A stretch of DNA of 32,620 nt from contig DENB01000026.1 of assembly GCA_002359495.1 (NCBI GenBank), forward strand, positions 289-32,908. Reading direction: 5' to 3'. Of the stretch, positions 8,627 through 18,475 are shown in pieces (position 1 is the first letter of the stretch; the number at the start of each line of letters is the position of its first letter). Both the position numbers and the translations under genes were made by a program. Below the pieces are notes generated by a model that was not told the origin of the DNA, did not search any database, and saw only the letters and a program-made list of their open reading frames with translations. The stretch is from Enterobacteriaceae bacterium UBA2655 (lineage in GTDB: Bacteria > Pseudomonadota > Gammaproteobacteria > Enterobacterales > Enterobacteriaceae).

Positions 8627-9736
8627 TCAGGCCAGTTCGATATCGCCAACGGGTACGCAGCTACAGCTGAGTATCGTGCCATCCTGACGCACCGCGCTCT
8701 GTTTCAACGCGTTAACCTCTCCGGATACCAGTGTCATCTTACAACTGCCGCACAGGCCTGCGCGACAGGAGTAGGGGATACGAATGCCCGCTGCCTCAAG
8801 CTGCTCCAGTAAAATATCCTGGTTATTTCCCTGAAAAGTTTTTCCCTGCCAGTTAATGGTCAGCGGCTGCAATGCGTTTTTCTCCGCAGCGATGCTTTTC
8901 ACGACCTGGCCCGCGCCGTAAGCGCGCGGGGATTTGCGTCGCAACACCTTCATCTCATCGCCGATGCGGATAATGCCGCTGCCGCGCGCGATCAGATTCA
9001 AACCGAAATCGATATCGCCGCTGCCATCAAGCGCGGTGCGGAAGCGCTGCAGGGTGGTCAGCGGTTCGCCGGCGGGATGTTTGCGGCCCTGCTCCGGGCT
9101 GACGGTGGTAAATACGCAGCGGCTGCAGGGTTTCGGCGCCTCGAACGTGATATCGCCGAGGCTCACCTGCGCCCAGCTGTCTTCGTCCCAAGCCGGCGCG
9201 CCGGTTACCACCAGATTGGGGCGGAACTGCTCCATGCGCACGCTGGCGGAGGTCCGCTGCTGCAGATCATGCAGCGAAGCGTCGTTGACGAGCAGGAAAG
9301 GGTAGCCGTCGGCAAAGCTGAGCGGGATTTCCTGAAAGCGCTTTACGCGCCGCGTCGGCTGCAGGCCGGTCCAGCGCAGTTGCACCGCGCGGGGAAAAAA
9401 TCCGCTCAGCCAGCGGTTAATCGCGTCGGGGGCGATCTGCGCGCTGAAGTGATTTCCCCAAACCTCGGTCGGCGCGGCGTCGGCGCTGAAATCAGTAAAG
9501 CGGATCAGGGCGCGCGAACCGTCCGGCGCATCCAGGAACAGTCCTTCCGGCAGCACTGCCGGCGTAAAGCGCACCATTTCCGGGTACTGACGGGCGGTAA
9601 TAAAGGTGCCGTCCGTTTCCGTGATCATAAAGATGCGATCGAAGGCCAGACCGCTCTCCTGTACCTGGGCATGGGAGAGCTGTAAACCGCGCATCGATTT
9701 CACGGGATGGATAAACAGACGGGACAGCGTAATCAT
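8627..9736 (-). CDS. ycbX: MOSC domain / 2Fe-2S ferredoxin protein YcbX
   Basis: A 369-residue cytoplasmic protein, the same length as in E. coli. The N-terminal MOSC_N and MOSC domains ([17 protein letters not shown]; then [19 protein letters not shown] and EAPKPCSRC, with the cysteine expected to ligate the molybdenum cofactor) are followed by a plant-type ferredoxin domain at about residues 285-369. Its cluster cysteines appear as CRAGLCGSC and a later CSCVP. In E. coli YcbX works in molybdenum-cofactor-dependent reduction of N-hydroxylated bases. I chose ATG 9734-9736 because it has AAGGAG upstream and gives the family length. The same frame stays open far upstream, opposite rlmL, which is not coding. 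Confidence 0.95.
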   Translation of the reverse strand: MITLSRLFIHPVKSMRGLQLSHAQVQESGLAFDRIFMITETDGTFITARQYPEMVRFTPAVLPEGLFLDAPDGSRALIRFTDFSADAAPTEVWGNHFSAQIAPDAINRWLSGFFPRAVQLRWTGLQPTRRVKRFQEIPLSFADGYPFLLVNDASLHDLQQRTSASVRMEQFRPNLVVTGAPAWDEDSWAQVSLGDITFEAPKPCSRCVFTTVSPEQGRKHPAGEPLTTLQRFRTALDGSGDIDFGLNLIARGSGIIRIGDEMKVLRRKSPRAYGAGQVVKSIAAEKNALQPLTINWQGKTFQGNNQDILLEQLEAAGIRIPYSCRAGLCGSCKMTLVSGEVNALKQSAVRQDGTILSCSCVPVGDIELA

Positions 9737-9785
9737 CGGGTTCTCCTTGAATCCGGGCCGCTCAGGATAAAAAGAAGCTAACTTT

Positions 9786-9813
9786 ATGACATAGGACGCT
9801 GATTCGCTATAAT
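9786..9813 (+). promoter_or_regulatory. Sigma-70 promoter of rlmL (probably rlmL-uup)
   Basis: A perfect -10 TATAAT lies at 9808-9813 and ATGACA (five of six bases) at 9786-9791, with a 16-base spacer. Transcription would start near 9820, about 28 bases before the rlmL ATG. Confidence 0.72.
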
Positions 9814-9847
9814 GCGCAACAATTTTCTCAAGAGTAAAAGTGACGAT

Positions 9848-11962
9848 ATGAATTCTCTGTTTGCCAGTACGGCGCGTGGGCTCGAAGAGCTGTTGAAAAG
9901 TGAGCTGGACGCGCTGGGCGCGCAGGATCTGCAGGTAGTACAGGGAGGCGTTCACTACCGGGGCGACGACCGCCTGATGTATCAAAGCCTGATGTGGAGT
10001 CGTCTGGCGTCGCGCATCCTGCTGCCGCTGGGAGAATTCGGCGTCTGGAGCGATCTCGATCTCTACGTGGGCGCTCAGAGCATCGACTGGAGCGCGCTGT
10101 TCGACGGCAATAAGACCTTCGCCGTGCACTTCAGCGGCACTAATGAGGTGATCCGCAACAGCCAGTTCGGCGCGCTGCGGGTGAAAGACGCCATCGTCGA
10201 CAGCTTTACCCGTCGCGGCATGGCGCGTCCCGACGTCGATCGCGAGCAGCCCGATATTCGCATTAACGTCTGGCTGAACAAGGATCATGCTAGCATTGCG
10301 CTGGATCTCAGCGGCGATGCGCTGCATCAGCGCGGCTATCGACAGCAAACCGGTCAGGCGCCGCTGAAAGAGAACCTGGCGGCGGCGATTGTGCTGCGTT
10401 CCGGCTGGCAGGCCTCGACGCCGCTGCTCGATCCGATGTGCGGCTCCGGCACGCTGCTGATCGAAGCGGCGCTGATCGCCAGCGATCGCGCGCCCGGCCT
10501 GCTGCGCAGCCGCTGGGGCTTCAACGGCTGGAAAAAACATAACGACGCGCTGTGGCGTGAAGTTAAAAGCGACGCGCAGCAGCGCGCGCGTGCCGGTACC
10601 GCTGCGGCGACCGCGCGTTTCTACGGCTACGATAACAGCGGCCGGGTGCTGGAACATGCCCAGGCGAACGCCCGCCGCGCCGGGGTGGCAGATCTCATCG
10701 CCCTGACGCGTCAGGACCTGCTTCAGCTCAAAAATCCGTTGCCGCAGGAGACCACCGGCACCGTGTTGAGCAACCCGCCCTACGGCGAGCGTCTGGAGAG
10801 CGAACCGGCGCTGATCGCCCTGCACAGCCAGCTGGGACGCATCATGAAGCGGGAGTTTGGCGGCTGGAATCTGTCGCTGTTCAGCGGCTCGCCGGAGCTG
10901 CTGAGCTGCCTGCAGCTGCGCGCCGATCGTCAGTTTAAGGCGAAAAATGGCCCGATCGACTGCGTGCAGAAAAACTATCAGCTGGCGACAGGCGGCGGCG
11001 AGAGCGGCGGCCAAATCGCCGAGGACTATGCCAACCGCCTGCGTAAAAACCTCAAAAAGTTGGATAAGTGGGCGCGTCAGGAAGGCATCGAAGCCTATCG
11101 GGTGTATGACGCTGACCTGCCGGAATACAACGTGGCGGTGGATCGCTATGCCGACTGGGTCGTGATTCAGGAGTATGCGCCGCCGAAAACCATTGACGCC
11201 AACAAAGCGCGTCAGCGCCTGTTTGATGTGATCAGCGCCACCCTGAGCGTGCTGGAGCTTCCGGCGAATCGTCTGGTGCTGAAAACCCGCGAACGCCAGA
11301 AAGGCAAAAGCCAGTATCAGAAGCTGAGCGAAAAAGGCGAGTTTTTCGAGGTGCAGGAGTATAACGCCCGTTTCTGGGTCAACCTTACCGACTATCTGGA
11401 TACCGGTCTGTTCCTCGATCACCGCATCGCGCGCCATATGTTGGGCAAAATGAGTAAAGGGAAAGATTTCCTCAACCTTTTCGCCTACACCGGCAGCGCC
11501 AGCGTTCACGCCGGCTTGGGCGGCGCGCGCTCTACCACCACCGTGGATATGTCGCGTACCTATCTGGAGTGGGCGGAGCGTAACCTGCGTCTGAACGGCC
11601 TGACCGGTCGCCAGCATCGTCTGATGCAGGCGGACTGCCTGAGCTGGCTGCGCGAAAGCGACGAGCAGTTCGATCTGATCTTTATCGATCCGCCCACCTT
11701 CTCGAACTCCAAGCGTATGGAAGAGAGTTTCGATGTGCAGCGCGATCATCTGGAGCTGATGAAGCAGCTGAAACGCCTGCTGCGCGCCGGCGGCACCATT
11801 ATGTTCTCCAACAATAAACGCGGCTTCAAAATGGATCGCGAAGGGCTTCAGGCGCTGGGTTTGCAGGCGCAGGACATTACGCCGAAAACGCAATCGCAGG
11901 ATTTCGCCCGCAATCGTCACATTCATAACTGCTGGCTCATCACCCACGCCGGTAAGGAATAA
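9848..11962 (+). CDS. rlmL: Bifunctional 23S rRNA methyltransferase RlmKL
   Basis: One polypeptide with two rRNA methyltransferase activities: m2G2445 (N-terminal RlmL half) and m7G2069 (C-terminal RlmK half). The protein has 704 residues (702 in E. coli). Residues 1-160 hold the ferredoxin-like and THUMP RNA-binding region ([20 protein letters not shown]). The first catalytic domain shows the SAM motif [17 protein letters not shown] near residues 195-211 and NPPYGERLE near 313-321. The second shows [19 protein letters not shown] and [19 protein letters not shown] chose ATG 9848 because it matches the family start MNSLFAST; a 12-codon upstream extension starts inside the promoter. Uup follows after 5 bases, so the two are probably co-transcribed. 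Confidence 0.97.
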   Translation: MNSLFASTARGLEELLKSELDALGAQDLQVVQGGVHYRGDDRLMYQSLMWSRLASRILLPLGEFGVWSDLDLYVGAQSIDWSALFDGNKTFAVHFSGTNEVIRNSQFGALRVKDAIVDSFTRRGMARPDVDREQPDIRINVWLNKDHASIALDLSGDALHQRGYRQQTGQAPLKENLAAAIVLRSGWQASTPLLDPMCGSGTLLIEAALIASDRAPGLLRSRWGFNGWKKHNDALWREVKSDAQQRARAGTAAATARFYGYDNSGRVLEHAQANARRAGVADLIALTRQDLLQLKNPLPQETTGTVLSNPPYGERLESEPALIALHSQLGRIMKREFGGWNLSLFSGSPELLSCLQLRADRQFKAKNGPIDCVQKNYQLATGGGESGGQIAEDYANRLRKNLKKLDKWARQEGIEAYRVYDADLPEYNVAVDRYADWVVIQEYAPPKTIDANKARQRLFDVISATLSVLELPANRLVLKTRERQKGKSQYQKLSEKGEFFEVQEYNARFWVNLTDYLDTGLFLDHRIARHMLGKMSKGKDFLNLFAYTGSASVHAGLGGARSTTTVDMSRTYLEWAERNLRLNGLTGRQHRLMQADCLSWLRESDEQFDLIFIDPPTFSNSKRMEESFDVQRDHLELMKQLKRLLRAGGTIMFSNNKRGFKMDREGLQALGLQAQDITPKTQSQDFARNRHIHNCWLITHAGKE

Positions 11963-11967
11963 GTTTT

Positions 11968-13887
<1,920 letters not shown>

Positions 13888-13913
13888 GCAGCAGTAATAA
13901 GGAGAGCGGCTTA

Positions 13914-15173
13914 GTGGCAGAGGCGTCTGAATGGATGCTTTGCCCGCAATGCGATCTGATGACCCGTCTGCCGGCGATCCCCGCCGGCAGTAAAGCGAAC
14001 TGCCCACGCTGCCACACCAATCTGGTGACACGCTGGCATGAGCCGGGCAAACGGCCGACGGGTTATGTGCTGGCCGCGCTTTTTATGCTGCTGCTGGCGA
14101 ACCTGTTTCCTTTCGTGAACATGCATGTCGCCGGGTTAAGCAGCGAAATCTCGCTGATGGCGATCCCCCATGTCATGGTAGCGGAAGATTACAGCAGCCT
14201 GGCGACGCTGTTCCTGCTTTTCGTTCAGGCCATCCCCGCGCTTTGCATGCTGTGCATTATCCTGCTGGTCAATCCGATAGCCTTGCCGCACGGCCTGCGC
14301 GCGGCGCTGGCGCGCATTCTGTTCCGGCTGCGTGACTGGGGCATGGCGGAAATCTTTCTGGCCGGCGTGCTGGTCAGTTTCGTGAAACTCATGGCCTACG
14401 GCGACATCGGCCTCGGCACCAGCTTCTGGCCCTGGTGTCTGTTCTGTCTGCTGCAACTGCGCGCCTTTCAGTGCGTGGATCGCCGCTGGGTCTGGCAACG
14501 CATCGCGCCAATGCCGATGCTGCCCCACGCGCCGCAGCCGGGCGTCAGCGGGCTACGTCAGCATCTGCGCTCCTGTCCCTGTTGCACTGCGATATTGCCC
14601 GCCGACCAGCGCCATTGTCCGCGCTGCGGCGCCCGCGCCCATGCGCGTCGCAAACACAGTCTGCAATGGACGCTGGCGCTGCTGTTCACGTCGCTGATGC
14701 TCTACATTCCCGCCAACGTCATGCCCATCATGATTACCGAGACGCTGGGTACGCCGTATCCCTCCAACATCATGGGCGGGGTGATCCTGCTCTGGAGCGA
14801 CGGATCTTATCCGGTCGCGCTGGTGATTTTTATTGCCAGCATTATGGTGCCGTCGCTGAAAATGCTGGCGATAGGCTGGCTCTGCTGGGATGCCAGCGGA
14901 CGCGGGCGCCATGACCGGGAGAAGATGCACCGGATTTATGAAGTAGTGGAATTTGTCGGCCGCTGGTCGATGATTGATGTTTTTGTTATCGCCGTGTTGT
15001 CTGCGCTGGTGCGGATGGGGCGTTTGATGAATGTTTATCCCGCATTGGGCGCACTGCTGTTCGCGCTGGTAGTGATCCTGACGATGATCGCCGCCATGGC
15101 CTTTGATTCGCGCCTGACCTGGGATCGTACGCAAGATAATCGCATTAAGGAGCCGCGCGTTGACGGAAAATAA
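13914..15173 (+). CDS. pqiA: Intermembrane transport protein PqiA
   Basis: Inner-membrane component of the PqiABC envelope lipid-transport complex. I place the start at GTG 13914, preceded by AAGGAGAG at eight bases, giving 419 residues (417 in E. coli); an earlier ATG at 13815 lies inside uup and has no such site. Two zinc-ribbon-like cysteine pairs are seen: CPQC and CPRC at residues 9-12 and 33-36, and again CPCC and CPRC in the middle of the protein. Each precedes a multi-helix membrane block, such as ALFMLLLANLFPFVNMHVAG and its counterpart LLFTSLMLYIPANVMPIMI, an internal duplication. The 3' end overlaps pqiB by 14 bases. In E. coli the operon is under SoxRS control; I did not identify a soxbox. 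Confidence 0.93.
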   Translation: MAEASEWMLCPQCDLMTRLPAIPAGSKANCPRCHTNLVTRWHEPGKRPTGYVLAALFMLLLANLFPFVNMHVAGLSSEISLMAIPHVMVAEDYSSLATLFLLFVQAIPALCMLCIILLVNPIALPHGLRAALARILFRLRDWGMAEIFLAGVLVSFVKLMAYGDIGLGTSFWPWCLFCLLQLRAFQCVDRRWVWQRIAPMPMLPHAPQPGVSGLRQHLRSCPCCTAILPADQRHCPRCGARAHARRKHSLQWTLALLFTSLMLYIPANVMPIMITETLGTPYPSNIMGGVILLWSDGSYPVALVIFIASIMVPSLKMLAIGWLCWDASGRGRHDREKMHRIYEVVEFVGRWSMIDVFVIAVLSALVRMGRLMNVYPALGALLFALVVILTMIAAMAFDSRLTWDRTQDNRIKEPRVDGK

Positions 15174-16803
15174 TCAGGGTACCGCCAAAGTTGAGCGGAT
15201 CAAAAGCTGGTCGCCGGTGTGGATCGTTCCGATCGTTACGTTGCTGATCGGCGGCTGGATCCTTTTTTACCATTTCAGCCATCAGGGACCGGAAGTCACG
15301 CTGATCACGGAAAATGCGGAAGGCATCGAAGCGGGTAAAACCGCAATCAAAAGCCGCAGCGTTAATGTCGGCGTGATCGAGAGCGCGGTGTTGACTGACG
15401 ATCTGCATCACGTTGAAATTAAAGCGCGGTTAAATTCCGGCATGGAGAAATTGCTCTACGGCGACAGCATTTTTTGGGTGGTGAAGCCGCAAATCGGCCG
15501 TGAAGGCGTTACCGGTTTGGGAACCTTGCTCTCCGGCGCCTATATCGAACTGCAGCCCGGCAGCAAAGGCGAGCAGCCTGAGCACTATCCGCTGCTGGAC
15601 GCGCCGCCGCTGGCGCCGCCCGATGCGAAAGGCATCCGCATTACGCTCGACAGTCAAAAAGCGGGTCAGTTGAATCCGGGCGATCCAGTGCTGTTCCGGG
15701 GCTATCGCGTGGGAACAGTGGAGACCAGCAGCTTCGACGCCGATAAGCGTATGATGATCTATCAGCTGTTTATCGCCGCGCCTTACGACCGTCTGGTGAC
15801 CAGCAACGTGCGTTTCTGGAAAGACAGCGGCATCGCCGTGGACATGTCCGCCTCCGGTATGCGGGTCGAAATGGGATCGCTCACGACGTTGTTCAGCGGC
15901 GGCGTCAGCTTCGACGTGCCGGACGGCTGGGAAACCGGCGACAAGGCGGCGAATAAGGCGGAATACCATCTGTTCGACGATCAGCGCAGCATTCAGGATT
16001 CGCTCTACACCAAGCATGTTGATTTCCTGATGTTCTTTACCGATTCGATTCGCGGCCTGCAGCCTGGCGCGCCGGTGGAGTTCCGCGGGATTCGCCTTGG
16101 CACCGTGGCGCAGGCGCCGTTTATGCTGCCGGGCGTGAGCCAGGACCTGAACACCGACTACCGCGTGCCTGTGTTGATTCGTATCGAGCCGGACCGCTTC
16201 ATCAGCCGTCTGGGCGGCGATTTCGACCTTGAACAGCATCTGCAGGAAGGCAAGAAACGCGGCCTGCGCGCGACGCTGAAAACGGGCAATTTGCTCTCCG
16301 GTTCGCTCTATATCGATCTGGACTTCTACGATAATGCCGCCGCTTATAAAGGCCCCAACAAGGTCGCCGGGTATGAAATTATCCCGACGGTCAGCGGCGG
16401 CCTGAGCCAGATTCAGCAGAAACTGGTCGCGGCGCTGGATAAAATCAACGGTCTGCCGCTGAACCCGATGTTGAATCAGGCGACCGGCACCCTGAAGGAG
16501 AGCCAGCGCACGCTGCGCGAACTGCAGAAAACGCTGAATAACGTGAATCAGATCACCGCCAGCCCGGCGATGAAAACCTTGCCGGAAGATATGCAGCAGA
16601 CGCTGCGCGAACTGAACCGCAGTATGAAAGGTCTACAGCCAGGCTCGCCAGCCTATAACAAGCTGGTGGGCGACATGCAGCGCCTGGATCAGGTGCTGCG
16701 TGAACTGCAGCCGGTACTGAAAACCTTAAACAGCAAGAGCAACGCGCTGGTCTTCGAAGCCAAACCGGGTCAGGATCCGCAGCCAAAGAGGGCTAAACAG
16801 TGA
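15160..16803 (+). CDS. pqiB: Intermembrane transport protein PqiB, three MCE domains
   Basis: Periplasmic protein anchored in the inner membrane whose MCE domains stack as hexameric rings and whose C-terminal helices form a tunnel towards the outer membrane. The product has 547 residues (546 in E. coli). A single membrane helix (WIVPIVTLLIGGWILFYHF) lies near residues 20-38. MCE repeats begin near GPEVTLITENAEGIEAGKTA, GIRITLDSQKAGQLNPGDPV and RGLQPGAPVEFRGIRLGTV. A long alpha-helical region from about residue 420 ends in RELQPVLKTLNSKSNALV. The start is TTG 15160 with TAAGGAG ten bases upstream; the frame overlaps pqiA by 14 bases and pqiC by 4 bases. Confidence 0.95.
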   Translation: MTENNQGTAKVERIKSWSPVWIVPIVTLLIGGWILFYHFSHQGPEVTLITENAEGIEAGKTAIKSRSVNVGVIESAVLTDDLHHVEIKARLNSGMEKLLYGDSIFWVVKPQIGREGVTGLGTLLSGAYIELQPGSKGEQPEHYPLLDAPPLAPPDAKGIRITLDSQKAGQLNPGDPVLFRGYRVGTVETSSFDADKRMMIYQLFIAAPYDRLVTSNVRFWKDSGIAVDMSASGMRVEMGSLTTLFSGGVSFDVPDGWETGDKAANKAEYHLFDDQRSIQDSLYTKHVDFLMFFTDSIRGLQPGAPVEFRGIRLGTVAQAPFMLPGVSQDLNTDYRVPVLIRIEPDRFISRLGGDFDLEQHLQEGKKRGLRATLKTGNLLSGSLYIDLDFYDNAAAYKGPNKVAGYEIIPTVSGGLSQIQQKLVAALDKINGLPLNPMLNQATGTLKESQRTLRELQKTLNNVNQITASPAMKTLPEDMQQTLRELNRSMKGLQPGSPAYNKLVGDMQRLDQVLRELQPVLKTLNSKSNALVFEAKPGQDPQPKRAKQ

Positions 16804-17375
16804 AAAAATGGCTTATCGCGCTGACGGCGCTCTCAATTAGCGCCTGCAGCAGCACCGCTGATACTACCTATTACCAGTTGCCGGCGGGCAGCGCGGGGGC
16901 GGCGACCCGCGTCGGCGGCGACGCGCAGACCGCTTCGCAGCCGATGATTTGGGTACAGCAGGTCACCGTGCCGGATCATCTGGCGGGCAACGGCGTGGTT
17001 TATCAAACCAGCGACGTCAAATATGTGATCGCGTCGCAAAATCTCTGGGCGAGTCCGTTGGATCAACAGCTTCAGCAAACGCTGGTTACCAACCTGAGCC
17101 GGGCGCTGCCCGGCAGGCTGGTTTCCGCCACGCCGCTGAGCGAGCAGCATGACACGCTCAACGTCAACGTGACCAATTTCCAGGGGCGTTATGACGGCAA
17201 GGCGGTAATCAGCGGTGAGTGGGTATTGCAACATCAAGGACGGCTAATCAAACAATCCTTTAACCTGCAGCTGCCGCAGCAGGAAGATGGTTACGATGCG
17301 CTGGTCAGAACGCTGGCAAATGGATGGCAGCAGCAGGCGCAGCAAATTGCGCAAACGCTGACCGCTTTAAATTAA
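16800..17375 (+). CDS. pqiC: PqiC outer-membrane lipoprotein of the Pqi complex
   Basis: A 191-residue lipoprotein that partners PqiAB at the outer membrane. The start is GTG 16800, overlapping the pqiB TGA in a GTGA arrangement, which implies translational coupling. The signal peptide is short (MKKWLIALTALSISAC) with the lipobox ISAC and the lipidated cysteine at residue 16; the residue after it is serine, not aspartate, consistent with outer-membrane sorting. The rest carries the ABC-type transport auxiliary (DUF330) pattern: IWVQQVTVPDHLAGNGVVYQ near residues 51-70 and QNLWASPLDQQLQQTLVTNL near 80-99. A strong terminator follows 21 bases after the stop. Confidence 0.94.
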   Translation: MKKWLIALTALSISACSSTADTTYYQLPAGSAGAATRVGGDAQTASQPMIWVQQVTVPDHLAGNGVVYQTSDVKYVIASQNLWASPLDQQLQQTLVTNLSRALPGRLVSATPLSEQHDTLNVNVTNFQGRYDGKAVISGEWVLQHQGRLIKQSFNLQLPQQEDGYDALVRTLANGWQQQAQQIAQTLTALN

Positions 17376-17396
17376 GAATAGTTCGATTTTGTTTCT

Positions 17397-17448
17397 AAGT
17401 CCCTGATTTGCCGTAGCGATACGGCAAAGCGCCTCAGGGACTTTTTTT
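17397..17448 (+). terminator. Strong intrinsic terminator after pqiC
   Basis: A two-tier hairpin: outer stem AAGTCCCTGA (17397-17406) with TCAGGGACTT (17434-17443), inner stem TTTGCCGT (17407-17414) with ACGGCAAA (17421-17428), a GCGCC bulge on the right arm, then a run of T to 17448. It closes the pqi operon and insulates rmf. Confidence 0.88.
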
Positions 17449-17547
17449 AACTGCGAATCAGGCAGATGGGCGATTTCCGACCAAATATTTTTAGTCAAAC
17501 ATGTCAGTAGCAGGTCACATTTATGATGCTGGCGTGGAATTTGCGCA

Positions 17548-17576
17548 TTGACCTTTCATTTCGGAGGCGGTAGAAC
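17548..17576 (+). promoter_or_regulatory. Candidate sigma-70 promoter of rmf
   Basis: TTGACC at 17548-17553 and TAGAAC at 17571-17576 are separated by 17 bases. Transcription from about 17583 would leave a leader of roughly 72 bases. In E. coli rmf is induced in stationary phase and by ppGpp. A CRP-like half-site TCACATTT lies upstream at 17515-17522, without a convincing second half. Confidence 0.5.
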
Positions 17577-17654
17577 ATTAGAGTGGTTGAATATTATTTA
17601 GCCACCATTTCTTTCCACCAGATTCCACCAGACCTGAAATGAGGGAAACGAGGT

Positions 17655-17825
17655 ATGAAGAGACAGAAACGAGATCGCCTGGAACGAGCCCATTCACGTG
17701 GTTATCAGGCAGGTATTTCGGGACGCTCAAAAGAGATGTGTCCGTATCAATTAGTTGACGCGCGGTCTCACTGGTTGGGAGGTTGGCGACAAGCCATGGA
17801 GGACAGATCGGAGGCGCTAGCCTAG
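17655..17825 (+). CDS. rmf: Ribosome modulation factor RMF
   Basis: A 56-residue basic protein that binds near the anti-Shine-Dalgarno region of 16S rRNA and drives formation of inactive 100S ribosome dimers in stationary phase. It begins MKRQKRDRLERAHSRGYQAG and carries GRSKEMCPYQ and HWLGGWRQAMEDR, nearly identical to E. coli RMF (55 residues); the tail RSEALA is one residue longer. Two GAGG-type sites precede the ATG, one at a normal distance (GAGGGAAACG) and one very close. The gene stands alone between the pqiC terminator and a hairpin shared with fabA. Confidence 0.96.
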   Translation: MKRQKRDRLERAHSRGYQAGISGRSKEMCPYQLVDARSHWLGGWRQAMEDRSEALA

Positions 17826-17830
17826 CCGGA

Positions 17831-17874
17831 TGTCATGAAAAGGATGACAACCTCCGCTGCGCGCGGAGGTTTTC
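17831..17874. terminator. Tandem hairpins between rmf and fabA
   Basis: TGTCAT/ATGACA (17831-17836 and 17844-17849) forms a weak hairpin. AACCTCCGC/GCGGAGGTT (17849-17857 and 17863-17871) forms a strong nine-pair hairpin followed by TT on the plus strand. It terminates rmf and, being symmetrical, may also serve fabA, which arrives from the right. Confidence 0.72.
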
Positions 17875-17883
17875 ATATCAGAA

Positions 17884-18402
17884 TCAGAATGAAGTCGTAT
17901 CTTTGAACAGACCCACTTTCAGATCGCTGGCGTTATAGATCAGGTTACCGTCAACAAAGACTTCGCCATCCGCCACGCCCATTACCAGCTTACGGTTGAT
18001 CACGCGTTTAAAGTGAATGCGGTAGGTAACCTTTTTCGCGTTCGGCAGAACCTGACCGGTAAATTTCACTTCGCCCACGCCCAGCGCGCGGCCTTTGCCT
18101 TCTGCGCCCAGCCAGCCCAGGTAGAAGCCGACCAGCTGCCACATGGCATCCAGACCCAGACAGCCCGGCATCACCGGATCGCCGATAAAATGGCAGCCGA
18201 AGAACCACAGATCGGGATTAATATCCAGTTCCGCTTCGACAAAGCCCTTGTCATATTTACCACCGTCTTCGGTCATTTTGACCACGCGGTCCATCATCAA
18301 CATATTGCCTGACGGGAGCGGCGGGCCGTTTTCGCCAAACAGTTCGCCGCGACCTGAGGCAACCAGGTCTTCTTTGCTATAGGATTCGCGTTTATCTACC
18401 AT
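17884..18402 (-). CDS. fabA: 3-hydroxydecanoyl-ACP dehydratase/isomerase FabA
   Basis: Dehydrates 3-hydroxydecanoyl-ACP and isomerises trans-2- to cis-3-decenoyl-ACP, the branch point of anaerobic unsaturated fatty acid synthesis. It is 172 residues, the E. coli length. The hot-dog fold active site is intact: the catalytic histidine in [18 protein letters not shown] near residue 71 and the aspartate in [11 protein letters not shown] near 85. The ATG at 18400-18402 fits the family start [13 protein letters not shown]. The leader is short with a weak AAGG twelve bases upstream. Candidate FadR and FabR sites lie just upstream. Confidence 0.97.
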   Translation of the reverse strand: MVDKRESYSKEDLVASGRGELFGENGPPLPSGNMLMMDRVVKMTEDGGKYDKGFVEAELDINPDLWFFGCHFIGDPVMPGCLGLDAMWQLVGFYLGWLGAEGKGRALGVGEVKFTGQVLPNAKKVTYRIHFKRVINRKLVMGVADGEVFVDGNLIYNASDLKVGLFKDTTSF

Positions 18403-18435
18403 GTTTTCAATAAGCCTTATTTAAATGAATCACGA

Positions 18436-18475
18436 ATGTTAGCTAACGGGTATAGCTGAACAAATCCGATCAGCT
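18436..18475 (-). promoter_or_regulatory. fabA promoter with candidate FadR and FabR operators
   Basis: On the minus strand TTGTTC (18458-18463) and TAACAT (18436-18441), 16 bases apart, form the likely -35 and -10. A 17-base FadR-like site (AGCTGATCGGATTTGTT, 18459-18475) has two mismatches to the consensus and lies over and upstream of the -35, the activator position known in E. coli fabA. A palindrome (AGCTATACCCGTTAGCT, 18441-18457) fills the spacer and resembles the FabR operator. The FadR site overlaps the last bases of lonH. Confidence 0.65.

Noticed and set aside
9737..11947. Long open frame on the minus strand continuing upstream from ycbX across rlmL
   Set aside because: It is an antisense shadow of the well-supported rlmL gene, common in GC-rich DNA. 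The ycbX start at 9736 has a ribosome site and gives the exact family length.
17507..17526. CRP site upstream of rmf
   Set aside because: Only one half (TCACATTT) is good; the other half does not match at the required spacing.
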